NCBI GenBank assembly: GCA_947629535.1
Contig: CANREC010000008.1
Span: 1 to 34,738 of the forward strand
DNA: 34,738 nt
DNA from: an uncultured Clostridia bacterium
GTDB taxonomy: Bacteria > Bacillota > Clostridia > Christensenellales > Borkfalkiaceae
Direction of reading: 5' to 3'
Of this stretch, positions 22,191 to 31,354 are shown piece after piece. Within the stretch, counting starts at the first letter, position 1. Every line of letters starts with the position of its first letter. Both the position numbers and the translations under genes were made by a program. Below the pieces are notes generated by a model. That model was not told where the DNA came from. It was given only the letters and a program-made list of their open reading frames with translations, and searched no databases.

Positions 22191-22248
22191 CGTCTCTATT
22201 ATAGCACAGCGTGCGGAAAAACACAACTTACTTTTTTCGTCAAACTAC

Positions 22249-22276
22249 TTGAAAATATTTTCTTTTATGGTAAAAT
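22249..22276 (+). promoter_or_regulatory. Promoter of pyk
   Basis: TTGAAA (22249-22254) and TAAAAT (22271-22276) with a 16-bp spacer, about 30 nt before the pyk start codon; divergent from rnpB. Confidence 0.65.
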
Positions 22277-22307
22277 AAAGAGGAAGTTTCATTTTAGGGG
22301 GAGTTTC

Positions 22308-23720
22308 ATGAAAAAAACAAAGATCATCTGCACGCTTGGGCCAGCGTCCGAGACCAAAGAGGTCATCTCTGCGATGGCCGACGCCGGGATGAATGTCGCA
22401 CGCATCAACTTTTCGCACGGTACGCACGAGGATCATGCCAAAAAGATCGAGATCATCAAGGAGATCCGCGAAGAGAAAAACATTCCTCTCCCTATCCTTC
22501 TCGATACCAAGGGACCCGAATTCCGCATCCGCGCCTTCAAGAACGGCAAGATCTTCTTAAAAGAGGGCGACACGTTCACCTTTACGGCCGACGAGATCGA
22601 GGGCGACGAGACGCGCGTCTCCGTTTCCTATAAAAATATCTGCAACGAGATGGACCCGGGCGACAAAATTTTGCTCAACAACGGGCTCATGGTGTTCGAG
22701 GTCGAAAAAGTTCAGGCACCCGACGTCGTCTGCAAGGTCGTCATCGGCGGGGAACTCTCGAGCCGCAAGTCCATGTTCTTCCCCGAAAAACAGCTCGACC
22801 TCGTCTATCTCTCCGAACAGGACAAGGCCGACCTTCTCTTCGGCATCAGGCACGGGGTCGACTTCGTGGCATGCTCCTTCGTTTCCAAGGCACAGGACAT
22901 CCTCGACGTGAGGAATTTCCTCGCTGAGAACGGTTCGACGGACATCGACCTCATCGCAAAGATCGAAAACCGCGCGGGCGTCAACAATCTCGAGGAGATC
23001 CTGAAGGTCTCCGACGGCATCATGATCGGCCGCGGCGACATGGGCGTGGAGATCCCCTATGAGGAACTTCCCGACATTCAGAAATATATCATCACGGCCT
23101 GCCGCATCGCGGGCAAACGCTGCATCACGGCGACGGAAATGCTCGAGAGCATGATCCACAATCCCCGTCCGACGCGGGCGGAGATCTCCGACGTCGCAAA
23201 CGCCGTCTATGACGGTTCCTCAGCCATCATGCTGTCGGGCGAAACCGCCGCGGGCGAATATCCCGTGCAGGCCGTCTCTGCCATGGCAAAGATCGCGATG
23301 CAGGCGGAGACAAAGGTGGACTACATCCAGCGCGTCGACGACGACAAGTATCTCATCAAGAATCTTTCGGACGCGCTCTCGCACTCGGCTTGCCTGCTCG
23401 CCCATGACGTTCGCGCCAAGGCGATCGTCGTCTGCACAAGGACGGGCGGCACGGCGAAGATGGTCTCCCGTTTCCGCCCCATGATCGACATCATCGGCAT
23501 GACGACGGATGAAAAGAGCTATCGCAAGCTTGCGCTCTCGTGGGGCGTTCTGCCCGTTCTGTCGGAAGAATACAACTCCGTGGACGTTTTGTTCCACTTT
23601 GCAAAGCGGGCGGCGCTCGACAGCGGGCTCGTGAAGAAGGGCGACGTCATCGTCATCACGGGCGGCACCCCCAACGGTAAGAGCGGGAATTCCTCCCTCA
23701 TCAACCTCGAAACTGTGTAA
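22308..23720 (+). CDS. pyk: Pyruvate kinase
   Basis: A 470-aa enzyme converting phosphoenolpyruvate and ADP to pyruvate and ATP, the last step of glycolysis. Motifs: TKIICTLGPAS and NFSHG at the start, ILLDTKGPEFR, IAKIENRAGV, the catalytic segment DGIMIGRGDMGVEIP, and ITATEMLESM. The C-terminal regulatory domain ends normally; the extra PEP-utilizer-like domain of Bacillus enzymes (about 585 aa) is absent. AGGGGGA precedes ATG 22308; the frame open upstream overlaps rnpB and is not coding. Single gene with its own promoter and terminator. Confidence 0.96.
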   Translation: MKKTKIICTLGPASETKEVISAMADAGMNVARINFSHGTHEDHAKKIEIIKEIREEKNIPLPILLDTKGPEFRIRAFKNGKIFLKEGDTFTFTADEIEGDETRVSVSYKNICNEMDPGDKILLNNGLMVFEVEKVQAPDVVCKVVIGGELSSRKSMFFPEKQLDLVYLSEQDKADLLFGIRHGVDFVACSFVSKAQDILDVRNFLAENGSTDIDLIAKIENRAGVNNLEEILKVSDGIMIGRGDMGVEIPYEELPDIQKYIITACRIAGKRCITATEMLESMIHNPRPTRAEISDVANAVYDGSSAIMLSGETAAGEYPVQAVSAMAKIAMQAETKVDYIQRVDDDKYLIKNLSDALSHSACLLAHDVRAKAIVVCTRTGGTAKMVSRFRPMIDIIGMTTDEKSYRKLALSWGVLPVLSEEYNSVDVLFHFAKRAALDSGLVKKGDVIVITGGTPNGKSGNSSLINLETV

Positions 23721-23739
23721 AAAACGCAACATATGTGCA

Positions 23740-23768
23740 AAAAAAGGCCCTCGTGAGAGGGCCTTTTG
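23740..23768 (+). terminator. Terminator of pyk
   Basis: AAAAAGGCCCTC-GTGA-GAGGGCCTTTT, perfect stem flanked by A-run and T-run, so it can act in both directions. Confidence 0.9.
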
Positions 23769-23770
23769 TT

Positions 23771-24068
23771 CATTCAGAGTGTCAGCGAAGGATCTCATTG
23801 GATCTGCGGACTTCGTTCTTCGGGATCCTTCGCATTCGCTCAGGATGACGCGAGGAGACAGGAGGACGCGAGGGGAGCGGCCGCTTCGATAAAGCGTCAT
23901 TCAGAGGGAGCGTAGCGACCGAAGAATCCCGACAGTCGATGTCGGACTTCGTTCTTCGGGATCCTTCGCATTCGCTCAGGATGACGCGGGGGAGACGGGA
24001 TGACGCGGGGGAGACGGGATGACGCGGGGAGACGGGATGACGCGGGGAGACGGGATGACGCGGGGAAT
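23771..24068. repeat. Interspersed and tandem repeats between pyk and the two-component genes
   Basis: Two copies of the genome repeat (GACTTCGTTCTTCGGGAT CCTTCGCATTCGCTCAGGATGACGCG core, at about 23811-23862 and 23947-23992) occupy most of this 360-bp gap. Its end has expanded into about five tandem units of 17-18 bp (GGGATGACGCGGGG(G)AGAC) from about 23978 to 24066. The unit is the last part of the interspersed repeat. No gene is present. Confidence 0.85.
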
Positions 24069-24082
24069 TTGGTACTTATGCG

Positions 24083-24736
24083 TCAGTTTTCGCTTGAAAG
24101 GGCGTGTTTCATGACCTCGGCGGCCTCGGTGCGGGAGGCGGCGCCGAGCTTTTCATAGATGGCCGAAATATAGTTCCTCGCCGTGCCGTCCGTCAGTTTC
24201 AGAGCCGACGCGATCTGCTTGTTCGTGAACCCCTCATAGATCATGAGCGCGATCTCCACTTCCCGATCGGACAGGTTGAATTTCCGCTTGAGGCGGATCT
24301 CCCTGTCGTTTGTGACCATCTTTGCGGCGTCGGCGATGCGGCGTGCGATCTTGGCGGGGAGAATGGTGTCCCCCGCGTAGGCGTTCTTGATGGCGTCGAT
24401 GAGCATGGCGGCGGAAGTGTCCTTGAGAAGGTACCCGCTTGCGCCGTTGTTGATGGCGCCGAGGATATATTCGCTGTCGTCAAAGGTCGTGAGGACGATG
24501 ACTTTGATCTCGGGGTAATTCTGCTTGATCTCCTTTGTCGCGATCACGCCGTTCATCCCCGGCATGCGGATGTCCATCAGAATGACGTCGGGGCGTTTTT
24601 CCCCCGCGAGGGCGACGGCCTCGAGGCCGTTTGACGCAACGCCGACCACTTCGAGCTCTTCGCTCGAGGAAAGCACGCTCTTGATCCCATCTGCGAGGAT
24701 GGCTTGATCGTCCGCAAGTAATACCTTGATCTTCAT
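24083..24736 (-). CDS. NarL/LuxR-family response regulator
   Basis: This 217-aa protein has a receiver domain (about 3-120) with acidic pair D9/D10, phospho-acceptor D55 (VILMDIRMPG) and K105 (YLLKD). A LuxR-type helix-turn-helix follows at about 150-212 (LSDREVEIALMIYEGFTNKQIASAL, TARNYISAIYEKL). It acts as a DNA-binding transcription regulator when phosphorylated. Its start overlaps the kinase stop codon (ATGA), so the pair is translationally coupled. The signal is unknown; the layout is that of DesKR/LiaSR-like systems. No transporter target lies nearby. Confidence 0.93.
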   Translation of the reverse strand: MKIKVLLADDQAILADGIKSVLSSSEELEVVGVASNGLEAVALAGEKRPDVILMDIRMPGMNGVIATKEIKQNYPEIKVIVLTTFDDSEYILGAINNGASGYLLKDTSAAMLIDAIKNAYAGDTILPAKIARRIADAAKMVTNDREIRLKRKFNLSDREVEIALMIYEGFTNKQIASALKLTDGTARNYISAIYEKLGAASRTEAAEVMKHALSSEN

Positions 24737-25986
24737 GATTGGTCTCCCGATTTCTTCCCGTCGATGGGAATGGTGATGTGTATTTCAAACCCCTCGTCCC
24801 GTTCGGTGACGAAGGAGATCTCTCCGCCGAGGGCCTCGGTCCTTGTCCGCATGCCCGAAAGGCCGAATCCTTCCGTGAACTCGCTCTGCGCCATGCCTGC
24901 GCCGTTGTCGGAGAGGAGAAAGTGCAGTTTTCCCCCTTCCTGTTTGAGCTCGAACAGAAACGCCGTCGCTCCGCCGTGCCGAAGGCCGTTGGAGATGCCC
25001 TCTTTGAGGGAATTGCAGAGGAATCTGCGCTTTGCCTCATCGCATTCGACGTCGTCCACATTACAGCGGACGACGATCTCCGTCCCCTCCATCGATTCGC
25101 GGGCAATGGAGAGCAGGCTCTCCCGCACGGTCAGGTGCTCCGTCGCGCCCGAGAGGAGATGCACGCTCTCGCGGAGCTCCTCGAGCGCATGTCTTGCCTG
25201 CAGATTGGCGGCCGCGATCTTGAACTTTGCGTCCTCGGGGTCCTTGTCGATGACGAGCTTGGCCGCCTCCGTCTGCATGATGACCGTCGTGATGGAGTGG
25301 CCCGCCGTGTCGTGGATGTCCTTTGCGATGCGCTGTCGCTCTTCCAGTACGGCGAGGGCTCTGTGCTCCTCGTTGAGGCGTTTGAGCTCGCGGTTGCTCT
25401 CGGACAGCTCCGCCATCGTCGCGTCGAGCTCACGGTTCTTTCTCCAGATCTGAATGATGAAATTGACGACGAGGAAGTGTAAAACGAGAAGGATGAGGTC
25501 GTTGAAGGCGTCCGAGACGGTGGAGAAGAAATTCCCTATCTCGCCGCCTCGGAAGTAGCCCGAAACGACGAGGGTGATGAGAAAGACGCCGATGCTCGAC
25601 GCTCCCATCGCGATATTCCCCGAAAGGGACTCCTGCCAGATGTAAAATTCGGACAGAATGACGATATAAAACGTAGAGATGAAACTGCCGTCCGTAAAGA
25701 TCGTGATGATGAGCAGAAGGAAGATGTCAACGGCATAAAAGGGGATCTTATAGGCCGATCTCTTCACCGCCCACATCTTGACGGCATTCTCGCCGACGAG
25801 GAGCAGGACGGCGGGCAAAACGATGTACCATGCGGGCCACGCGAGGCCCGCGGGAGAATCGTCCCCCCAGCAGCGGACGGTGACGATGACGCCGACGAGG
25901 ATGAGGACGGAGAGGAGCAGCCACTTGGAGACGCGCACCAGAAATCCGCGGCGTGTGAGGATATCCGTCAGTTTTTCTCTTGCCAT
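24733..25986 (-). CDS. Sensor histidine kinase (HisKA_3 type)
   Basis: This 417-aa kinase has about five to six N-terminal membrane segments (roughly 20-180) without a large external loop, then a coiled coil (about 185-220). The HisKA_3 helix carries the phospho-acceptor H225 in AKDIHDTAGHSI, and the ATP-binding domain has SNGLRHGG (N box), DNGAGM and GFGLSGM. It phosphorylates the response regulator encoded directly downstream. GGGAGGA 4 nt before ATG 25986 favours this start over ATG 26010, whose site is poorer. The membrane-embedded sensor suggests a cell-envelope signal, as in LiaS/DesK-like kinases; this is inference. Confidence 0.92.
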   Translation of the reverse strand: MAREKLTDILTRRGFLVRVSKWLLLSVLILVGVIVTVRCWGDDSPAGLAWPAWYIVLPAVLLLVGENAVKMWAVKRSAYKIPFYAVDIFLLLIITIFTDGSFISTFYIVILSEFYIWQESLSGNIAMGASSIGVFLITLVVSGYFRGGEIGNFFSTVSDAFNDLILLVLHFLVVNFIIQIWRKNRELDATMAELSESNRELKRLNEEHRALAVLEERQRIAKDIHDTAGHSITTVIMQTEAAKLVIDKDPEDAKFKIAAANLQARHALEELRESVHLLSGATEHLTVRESLLSIARESMEGTEIVVRCNVDDVECDEAKRRFLCNSLKEGISNGLRHGGATAFLFELKQEGGKLHFLLSDNGAGMAQSEFTEGFGLSGMRTRTEALGGEISFVTERDEGFEIHITIPIDGKKSGDQS

Positions 25987-26028
25987 GCCGTCCTCCCATT
26001 CGGACCCCATCGGTCCTTTTCTGTTTTT

Positions 26029-26057
26029 ATTGTATCATATTTCCTTGGAGATTGCAA
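26029..26057 (-). promoter_or_regulatory. Promoter of the two-component operon
   Basis: Minus strand TTGCAA (26057-26052) and TACAAT (26034-26029), 17-bp spacer, about 40 nt before the kinase start codon. Confidence 0.65.
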
Positions 26058-26139
26058 AAAGTTTCTGCGTTTTTTTGGATTTTTTTGCACCTTTATCAAA
26101 ACATAATATCCATTTTTGCGAAATCTCGGTCGTTTACCC

Positions 26140-26168
26140 TTGACATTCTCAGACGAGTATGATAAAAT
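26140..26168 (+). promoter_or_regulatory. Promoter of the M20 dipeptidase gene
   Basis: TTGACA (26140-26145) and TAAAAT (26163-26168), 17-bp spacer, about 35 nt before ATG 26204. Confidence 0.8.
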
Positions 26169-26203
26169 CATACATGCTGTACAATTCCATACGGGAGAAA
26201 TTT

Positions 26204-27472
26204 ATGCCTCACTACTTTAACGAAACGGTTGCATCCATCTGCGAGAGCATCCGTTTCGATTCTTCGATTGCGCGACATTCGGCAAAAATGCCCTTCGGAA
26301 AAGGAGCCTATGATTGTCTCAACCACTTTCTTGCGCTTGCGGAAAAGCTCGGTTTCGAGACACACAATTATGACGGCTACGTCGGCGAGGTCGTCTTTGG
26401 TCATGGCGATCCCTTTGCGATCCTTTGTCATCTCGACGTCGTCCCCGCGGGCGACGGTTGGACGAAACCGCCCTTCGGCGGCGTCGTCGAGGACGGCAAG
26501 ATCTGGGGGCGAGGCGCCATGGACGATAAGGGCCCCGCGATCTGCGTTCTCTACGCCATGAAGGCGCTCAAGGATCGCGGTTTTATCCCTAATAGGACGG
26601 TAAAGCTCATCGTCGGCTGCAATGAAGAGAGCGGCTGGGGATGTATCGAATACTACAAGCGGAATCAGCCCCTTCCCAAGGATGGTTTTTCGCCCGATGC
26701 GGATTTTCCCGTGATCTATGCGGAAAAAGGCATCCTGCACGTCCGTCTCCACTATCCCGTGCAGACGGCGCCCTTCTTCTTTTTGGAAGGCGGGACGAGC
26801 GCGAACATGGTCTGCGACATCTGCGAGGCCACGCCGAGATCGGTCAGCGTCAAGCGCGCCAAGGCCTGCAATTTGGAGATCAGGGGGAAGAAACTCCTCT
26901 CCCACGGCGTCAGTGCGCACGGTTCCACCCCCGAAATGGGTCAGAACGCCATTCTCCCCATGCTCGAATACTTTGCCGTCAGGAATGAGACCGCCGCAAA
27001 GATCGTCGCCGATCTCTTCGAGGATCTGCACGGGCTCAGGGAGCTCTCGGATGAGACGGGAGCGCTGACGCTCTCGCCCAACCTCATCAAGTATCGCAAG
27101 GGCGAGATCCAGATCGTCTGCGATATCCGCTATCCCGCGACCTTCTCCGTCGAAACGATCTACGGCAAACTCAACGAGTTCGGCGTGAAGTACGAGACCA
27201 TCCATCATCAGGAGCCCCTCTTCCACGAGAAGGACAGCCCGCTCATCCAAAAGCTCCTCTCCGTCTATGAGGAGTGCACGGGAAAGACGGCCGAGCCCAT
27301 CGCGATCGGCGGCGGAACGTATGCGAGAGCCCTCAAAAACGGCGTCGCATTCGGGCCCGAGATGGAGGGCGACGAACCCGTCATCCACCGTCCCGATGAA
27401 TACATCACGTTGGAGCGCGTGGAACTGCTGCTCGACATGTACGAAAAGGCCATCGAAAAATTGACGAAATAA
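26204..27472 (+). CDS. pepV: M20 family dipeptidase (PepV/Sapep-like)
   Basis: This 422-aa zinc peptidase of family M20 probably acts on dipeptides in the cytoplasm. Metal and catalytic residues visible: H76 and D78 (CHLDVVP), D107 (GRGAMDDKGP), E141/E142 (GCNEESGWG), and the lid-domain His in HGVSAHGSTPE. The C-terminal GGGTYARAL and FGPEMEGDEPVIHRPDE blocks are typical of the PepV subgroup. ATG 26204 has GGGAG before it; the open frame begins upstream within the promoter and is not used. It is transcribed alone. Some family members act on other N-acyl amino acids, so substrate is by family only. Confidence 0.9.
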   Translation: MPHYFNETVASICESIRFDSSIARHSAKMPFGKGAYDCLNHFLALAEKLGFETHNYDGYVGEVVFGHGDPFAILCHLDVVPAGDGWTKPPFGGVVEDGKIWGRGAMDDKGPAICVLYAMKALKDRGFIPNRTVKLIVGCNEESGWGCIEYYKRNQPLPKDGFSPDADFPVIYAEKGILHVRLHYPVQTAPFFFLEGGTSANMVCDICEATPRSVSVKRAKACNLEIRGKKLLSHGVSAHGSTPEMGQNAILPMLEYFAVRNETAAKIVADLFEDLHGLRELSDETGALTLSPNLIKYRKGEIQIVCDIRYPATFSVETIYGKLNEFGVKYETIHHQEPLFHEKDSPLIQKLLSVYEECTGKTAEPIAIGGGTYARALKNGVAFGPEMEGDEPVIHRPDEYITLERVELLLDMYEKAIEKLTK

Positions 27473-27477
27473 AACGA

Positions 27478-27513
27478 TCCCCCCGTCGGTCTCCCGACGG
27501 GGGTTGCTTTTTA
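27478..27513 (+). terminator. Terminator of the M20 dipeptidase gene
   Basis: CCCCCGTCGG-TCTC-CCGACGGGGG stem followed by TTGCTTTTTATT. Confidence 0.88.
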
Positions 27514-27527
27514 TTAAAAATTGCGGT

Positions 27528-27946
27528 AGTACGCTCATTCTGACCCTGAGCGAAGTCGAAGGGGAAGGATCCCGCGGCCATAAGGCCGGATCCTTGCCCA
27601 CCCCTCGAGGGGTGGGTGGATCGCCGCAGTGCGGCGAGACGGAAGGGGTGTCGTTCTGATCACGTCACCCTGAGCGAAGTCGAAGGGTCACCGCAGCAAT
27701 AAGGTGATGGTTCGACAAGCTCACCATGACGTATTCCCCCCACCACCCGCTACGCGGGAGCCTCCCCGTTGGGTGTAGGCCTTGGAACTTCGCTTGAGGC
27801 GCAACCCTCTCCCCTACCCCTCCCCCTTCAACGGGGGAGGGCGAGATAAAGGCTCAGGATGACGCGAGGGGACAGGGCAGAACGCTCATTCTGAGGCGTA
27901 GTCGGAGAATCCCAGCAAACGGGCGGGGCAAAGCGGTCGGCGGTTG
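27528..27946. repeat. Repeat-filled intergenic region
   Basis: A 475-bp gap between convergent pepV and ileS with no gene. It contains CATTCTGACCCTGAGCGAAGTCGAAGG (twice, about 27536 and 27664), a GGATCC-flanked inverted unit with stem CCACCCCTC/GAGGGGTGG (27600-27619), the unit CCACCACCCGCTACGCGGGAGCC, the CCCTCCCCCTTCAACGGGGGAGGG hairpin (27815-27842, as at 1083), and a degenerate final copy (CATTCTGAGGCGTAGTCGGAGAATCC). Confidence 0.8.
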
Positions 27947-27948
27947 TT

Positions 27949-30900
27949 TTACAGTTTCTTGAGGGTCAAAGTGACTTTGTCGCCGTTGATGTCCTGTTCC
28001 TTCGTGTAGCCCTCTTCATCTGTCTGCGGGGCGACCGTCACGGCGAGCACATCGCCCGCAAAGGCGGCCCTTTCGAGCATCTTTTGGGCTCTGCCCTCTG
28101 CGGCGTAGTAGACGGCGATGCGGTCGGTGACTTCGAACCCTGCCTCTTTCCGCATGGTCTGGATCTTGCTGACAAGTTCCCTCTCGCAGCCCTCGTCGAG
28201 AAGGTCCTCGGAAAGCTCCGTCTTGAGCGCGACGGTGAGCCCTCTGTCCTGCGCGACGGCATACCCTGCCGCCGATTCGGTGAAGATCTGCAAGTCCTCC
28301 TCGGTGAGCACGACTTCGCCGTCGAGATCGACGGTGTAGTTTCCGCCGCCCTTCACGGCCTCGACGACGGCCTTTGCGTCGCAGGTCTTTAAGAAGTCGC
28401 CGATGGCCTTGAGCTTTTTGCCGTACTTGGGACCGAGCGTGCGCATCTGCGGCTTGAGCGTGTAGCGGATGAGAGAATCTGCCCCTTCGGCCTTGACAAG
28501 GGCCTTGACGTTGAGTTCGTCGAGGGCGACTGCCTCGAGCTCGCCGTGGAGTTCGAGCGGCGTATCGCTCGCGACAAGCATCTCGGAGAGCGGCTGCCTG
28601 TTCTTGATACCGCTTGCGTTCCTCGCACTGCGGCCGAGCTCGACGATCTTCAGCACTTCGGACATGCCCTCTTCGAGCGCGGGGTCCGCCCATGCGTCGT
28701 CCGCCGCGGGGAAGTCGCAGAGATGCACCGAAATGGGCGCGTCGGGATAAAATGCGGGCACCATGTTCTGATAGATCATCTCGGCCATGAAGGGCATGTA
28801 CGGGGCGATGAGTTTGGAGAGAGTGACGAGGACATGGTACAGGGTCGTATATGCCGCCGCCTTGTCGTCCGTCATCTCGCTCCCCCAATAGCGGTCACGC
28901 CCTCTGCGGACATACCAGTTGGAGAGTTCATCCGTATACTCCTGAATGGCCCTTGCGCTGTCCGTGATGTTGTATTCTGCGAGCAGCTCATCGACCTTCT
29001 TGACGAGGGAATTGAGCCCCGAGAGCGCCCAGCGGTCCATGAGGGAGAGCTTGCACTTCTTGAGGTCGAATTTGCTCGGATCGTACTTGTCGATCTCGGC
29101 ATAGAGGCAGAAGAAGGCGTAGGTGTTCCAGAGGGTCCCCTGAAACTTGCGCTGTACTTCGGAGACGGCCTCCTCGGAGAACCGAGACGGGATCCACGGG
29201 GCGCTGTTCGTGTAGAAATACCACCGTGTGGCGTCGGCGCCCTGTTTTTTGAGGATGGTCCACGGGTCGACGACGTTGCCCTTGTGCTTGCTCATCTTGA
29301 CGCCGTTCTTGTCGGCGACAAGGCCGAGGCTGATGCAGTTTCTGAAGGGCGCACGGTCGAAGAGAATGGTCGAGATGACGAGGAGCACATAGAACCACCC
29401 GCGCGTCTGGTCGACGGCCTCGGAGATGAAGTCGGCGGGGAAGGTCTCCTCGAAGAGGTCCTTGTTCTCGAAGGGATAGTGATACTGTGCGAAGGGCATG
29501 GAGCCCGAATCGAACCAACAGTCGATGACTTCGGGCGTGCGCGCCATCTTTCCGCCGCATTTTTGGCACTTGCAATAGAATTTATCGACATAGGGACGGT
29601 GGAGCTCGAGGTCGAGGGGTGCGCCCGTCTTTTCATGAAGCTCCTCTCTCGAGCCGATGACCTCGATATTGCCGCAGTCCTCGCAGACCCAGACGGGGAG
29701 CGGCGTGCCCCAATAGCGGTCGCGGGAGAGCCCCCAGTCGATGACGTTCTCGAGGAAGTTCCCCATCCTGCCCTCTTTGATGGTCTCGGGCATCCAGTTC
29801 ACCGAACGGTTGGCGGCGATGAGCCTGTCCTTGACCTTCGTGACCTCGATGAACCAGCTCGACCGCGCGTAGTAGAGAAGAGGCGTGTCGCACCGCCAGC
29901 AATGCGGATAGCTGTGCTCGAAGAGCAGTTTTTTGAAGAGCGAGCCGTTTTCCTGCATCATCTTCAGAATGACCTTGTCGGCGTCCTTTGCGAAGAGGCC
30001 CGCAAGCTCCGGGCAGCGTTCGTCGAAACAGCCCCGCTCGTTGACGAGCTGTACGACGGGGAGATGATAGCGCTTGCCGACCTTATAGTCGTCCTCGCCG
30101 AATGCGGGGGCGATATGCACGACGCCCGTGCCGTCCGTCAGCGTGACGTAGGTGTCGCAGACGACATAGAAGGCCTTCTCCCTGAAGGTGCCTTCCGACC
30201 ACGGGAAGAGCGGTTCATACTCCGTTCCCTCGTAGTCCTTGCCCTTTTTTCTGCTTATAAGTGTAAAATTTTCGAAGAAATTGGGCACAAGAACCTCGGC
30301 GAGGATATAGCGCGTCCCCTCCGAATCGATCTCGGCATAGTCCTCGTCGGGATTCATGCAGAGCGCGACGTTGGACGGGAGCGTCCACGGCGTCGTCGTC
30401 CATGCAAGGATGTAAGTATTTTCCTCTCCCTTGACCTTGAAACGGGCGACGGCGGAAGTCTCCTTGACGTCCTTATAGCCCTGTGCGACCTCGTGGGAGG
30501 AGAGCGCCGTGCCGCAGCGGGGGCAATAGGGCACGATCTTGTGTCCCTTGTATAAAAGCCCCTTCTTGTGGATCTCCTTGAGCGCCCACCAGACCGATTC
30601 GATGTAGTCGTCATGATAGGTGACGTACGGGTGCTCCATATCCACCCAATAGCCGACGGCGTCCGACATCTGTTCCCAGAGGCTCTGATATTTCCAGACG
30701 GATTCCTTGCACTTCTTGTTGAAGGGCTCGATGCCGTACGTCTCGATCTCCTTCTTGCCGTCGAGGCCGAGCATCTTTTCCACTTCGAGCTCGACGGGAA
30801 GGCCGTGCGTGTCCCACCCCGCCTTGCGGAGAACGTGCTTGCCCTTCATCGTCTGATAACGTGGGATGGCGTCCTTGATGGAGCGCGTCAGGACGTGCCC

Positions 30901-31068
30901 GATGTGCGGCTTGCCGTTGGCCGTGGGCGGACCGTCGAAGAAGGAAAACTCCTCTTTCCCCTCGTTCTTCTCGATGGACTTTTCAAAGACGTCGTTCTGT
31001 TTCCAGAACTCGACGATCTCCCTCTCCCGTTCCACGAAATTCAACGATGTGTCTACTTTTTTATACAT
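27949..31068 (-). CDS. ileS: Isoleucyl-tRNA synthetase
   Basis: A 1039-aa class I synthetase that charges tRNA-Ile. HIGH motif at 55-58 (GKPHIGHV), KMSKS-type loop GVKMSKHKGNVVDP near residue 597, editing domain (CP1) between them, and a C-terminal anticodon-binding part. The start MYKKVDTSLNFVEREREIVEFWKQNDVF and the length match the type 2 (eukaryote-like) IleRS, a form generally less sensitive to mupirocin; that phenotype is from family knowledge only. AAAGGAG precedes ATG 31068. An Ile T-box lies about 280 nt upstream, with repeats between. Confidence 0.96.
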   Translation of the reverse strand: MYKKVDTSLNFVEREREIVEFWKQNDVFEKSIEKNEGKEEFSFFDGPPTANGKPHIGHVLTRSIKDAIPRYQTMKGKHVLRKAGWDTHGLPVELEVEKMLGLDGKKEIETYGIEPFNKKCKESVWKYQSLWEQMSDAVGYWVDMEHPYVTYHDDYIESVWWALKEIHKKGLLYKGHKIVPYCPRCGTALSSHEVAQGYKDVKETSAVARFKVKGEENTYILAWTTTPWTLPSNVALCMNPDEDYAEIDSEGTRYILAEVLVPNFFENFTLISRKKGKDYEGTEYEPLFPWSEGTFREKAFYVVCDTYVTLTDGTGVVHIAPAFGEDDYKVGKRYHLPVVQLVNERGCFDERCPELAGLFAKDADKVILKMMQENGSLFKKLLFEHSYPHCWRCDTPLLYYARSSWFIEVTKVKDRLIAANRSVNWMPETIKEGRMGNFLENVIDWGLSRDRYWGTPLPVWVCEDCGNIEVIGSREELHEKTGAPLDLELHRPYVDKFYCKCQKCGGKMARTPEVIDCWFDSGSMPFAQYHYPFENKDLFEETFPADFISEAVDQTRGWFYVLLVISTILFDRAPFRNCISLGLVADKNGVKMSKHKGNVVDPWTILKKQGADATRWYFYTNSAPWIPSRFSEEAVSEVQRKFQGTLWNTYAFFCLYAEIDKYDPSKFDLKKCKLSLMDRWALSGLNSLVKKVDELLAEYNITDSARAIQEYTDELSNWYVRRGRDRYWGSEMTDDKAAAYTTLYHVLVTLSKLIAPYMPFMAEMIYQNMVPAFYPDAPISVHLCDFPAADDAWADPALEEGMSEVLKIVELGRSARNASGIKNRQPLSEMLVASDTPLELHGELEAVALDELNVKALVKAEGADSLIRYTLKPQMRTLGPKYGKKLKAIGDFLKTCDAKAVVEAVKGGGNYTVDLDGEVVLTEEDLQIFTESAAGYAVAQDRGLTVALKTELSEDLLDEGCERELVSKIQTMRKEAGFEVTDRIAVYYAAEGRAQKMLERAAFAGDVLAVTVAPQTDEEGYTKEQDINGDKVTLTLKKL

Positions 31069-31109
31069 AAAATACTCCTTTTGTGTTTTGCATTTCGAAC
31101 ATTTCTTTG

Positions 31110-31345
31110 CTCGGCCCGCGAGGGGATCCTTCGCCTACGGCTCAGGATGAGCACACACCGCAATTCTTAATTTCTGATTTTTAATTCTTAATTAAAGAGA
31201 TCCCTCGACAAGCTCGGGATGACGCGCGTGGTTGCTCCGCGCGTTTGCTGGGATCCTTCGCCTACGGCTCAGGATGAGCGGTGTGACTTCGTTTGAGGGG
31301 ATCCTTCGGGCTTTTCCCTCAGGATGAGCGCAGCCTGCGGCGAGA
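31110..31345. repeat. Interspersed repeats between the ileS T-box and ileS
   Basis: Several copies of GGATCCTTCGCCTACGGCTCAGGATGAGC or close forms (about 31125-31155, 31250-31278, 31298-31330), plus CCTCGACAAGCTCGGGATGACGCG at 31202-31225 and a short AT-rich duplicated stretch (TTCTTAATTTCTGATTTTTAATTCTTAATT, 31163-31193). No gene. The block lengthens the ileS leader. Confidence 0.8.
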
Positions 31346-31354
31346 CTTCCGTTC

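Noticed and set aside
23978-24066. Possible CRISPR array
   Set aside because: The repeat units are contiguous with no unique spacers and no cas genes; it is a simple tandem expansion of an interspersed repeat.
28546-30555. 669-aa plus-strand open frame
   Set aside because: Antisense to ileS over its whole length, with composition typical of a mirrored coding frame; ileS has all its motifs.
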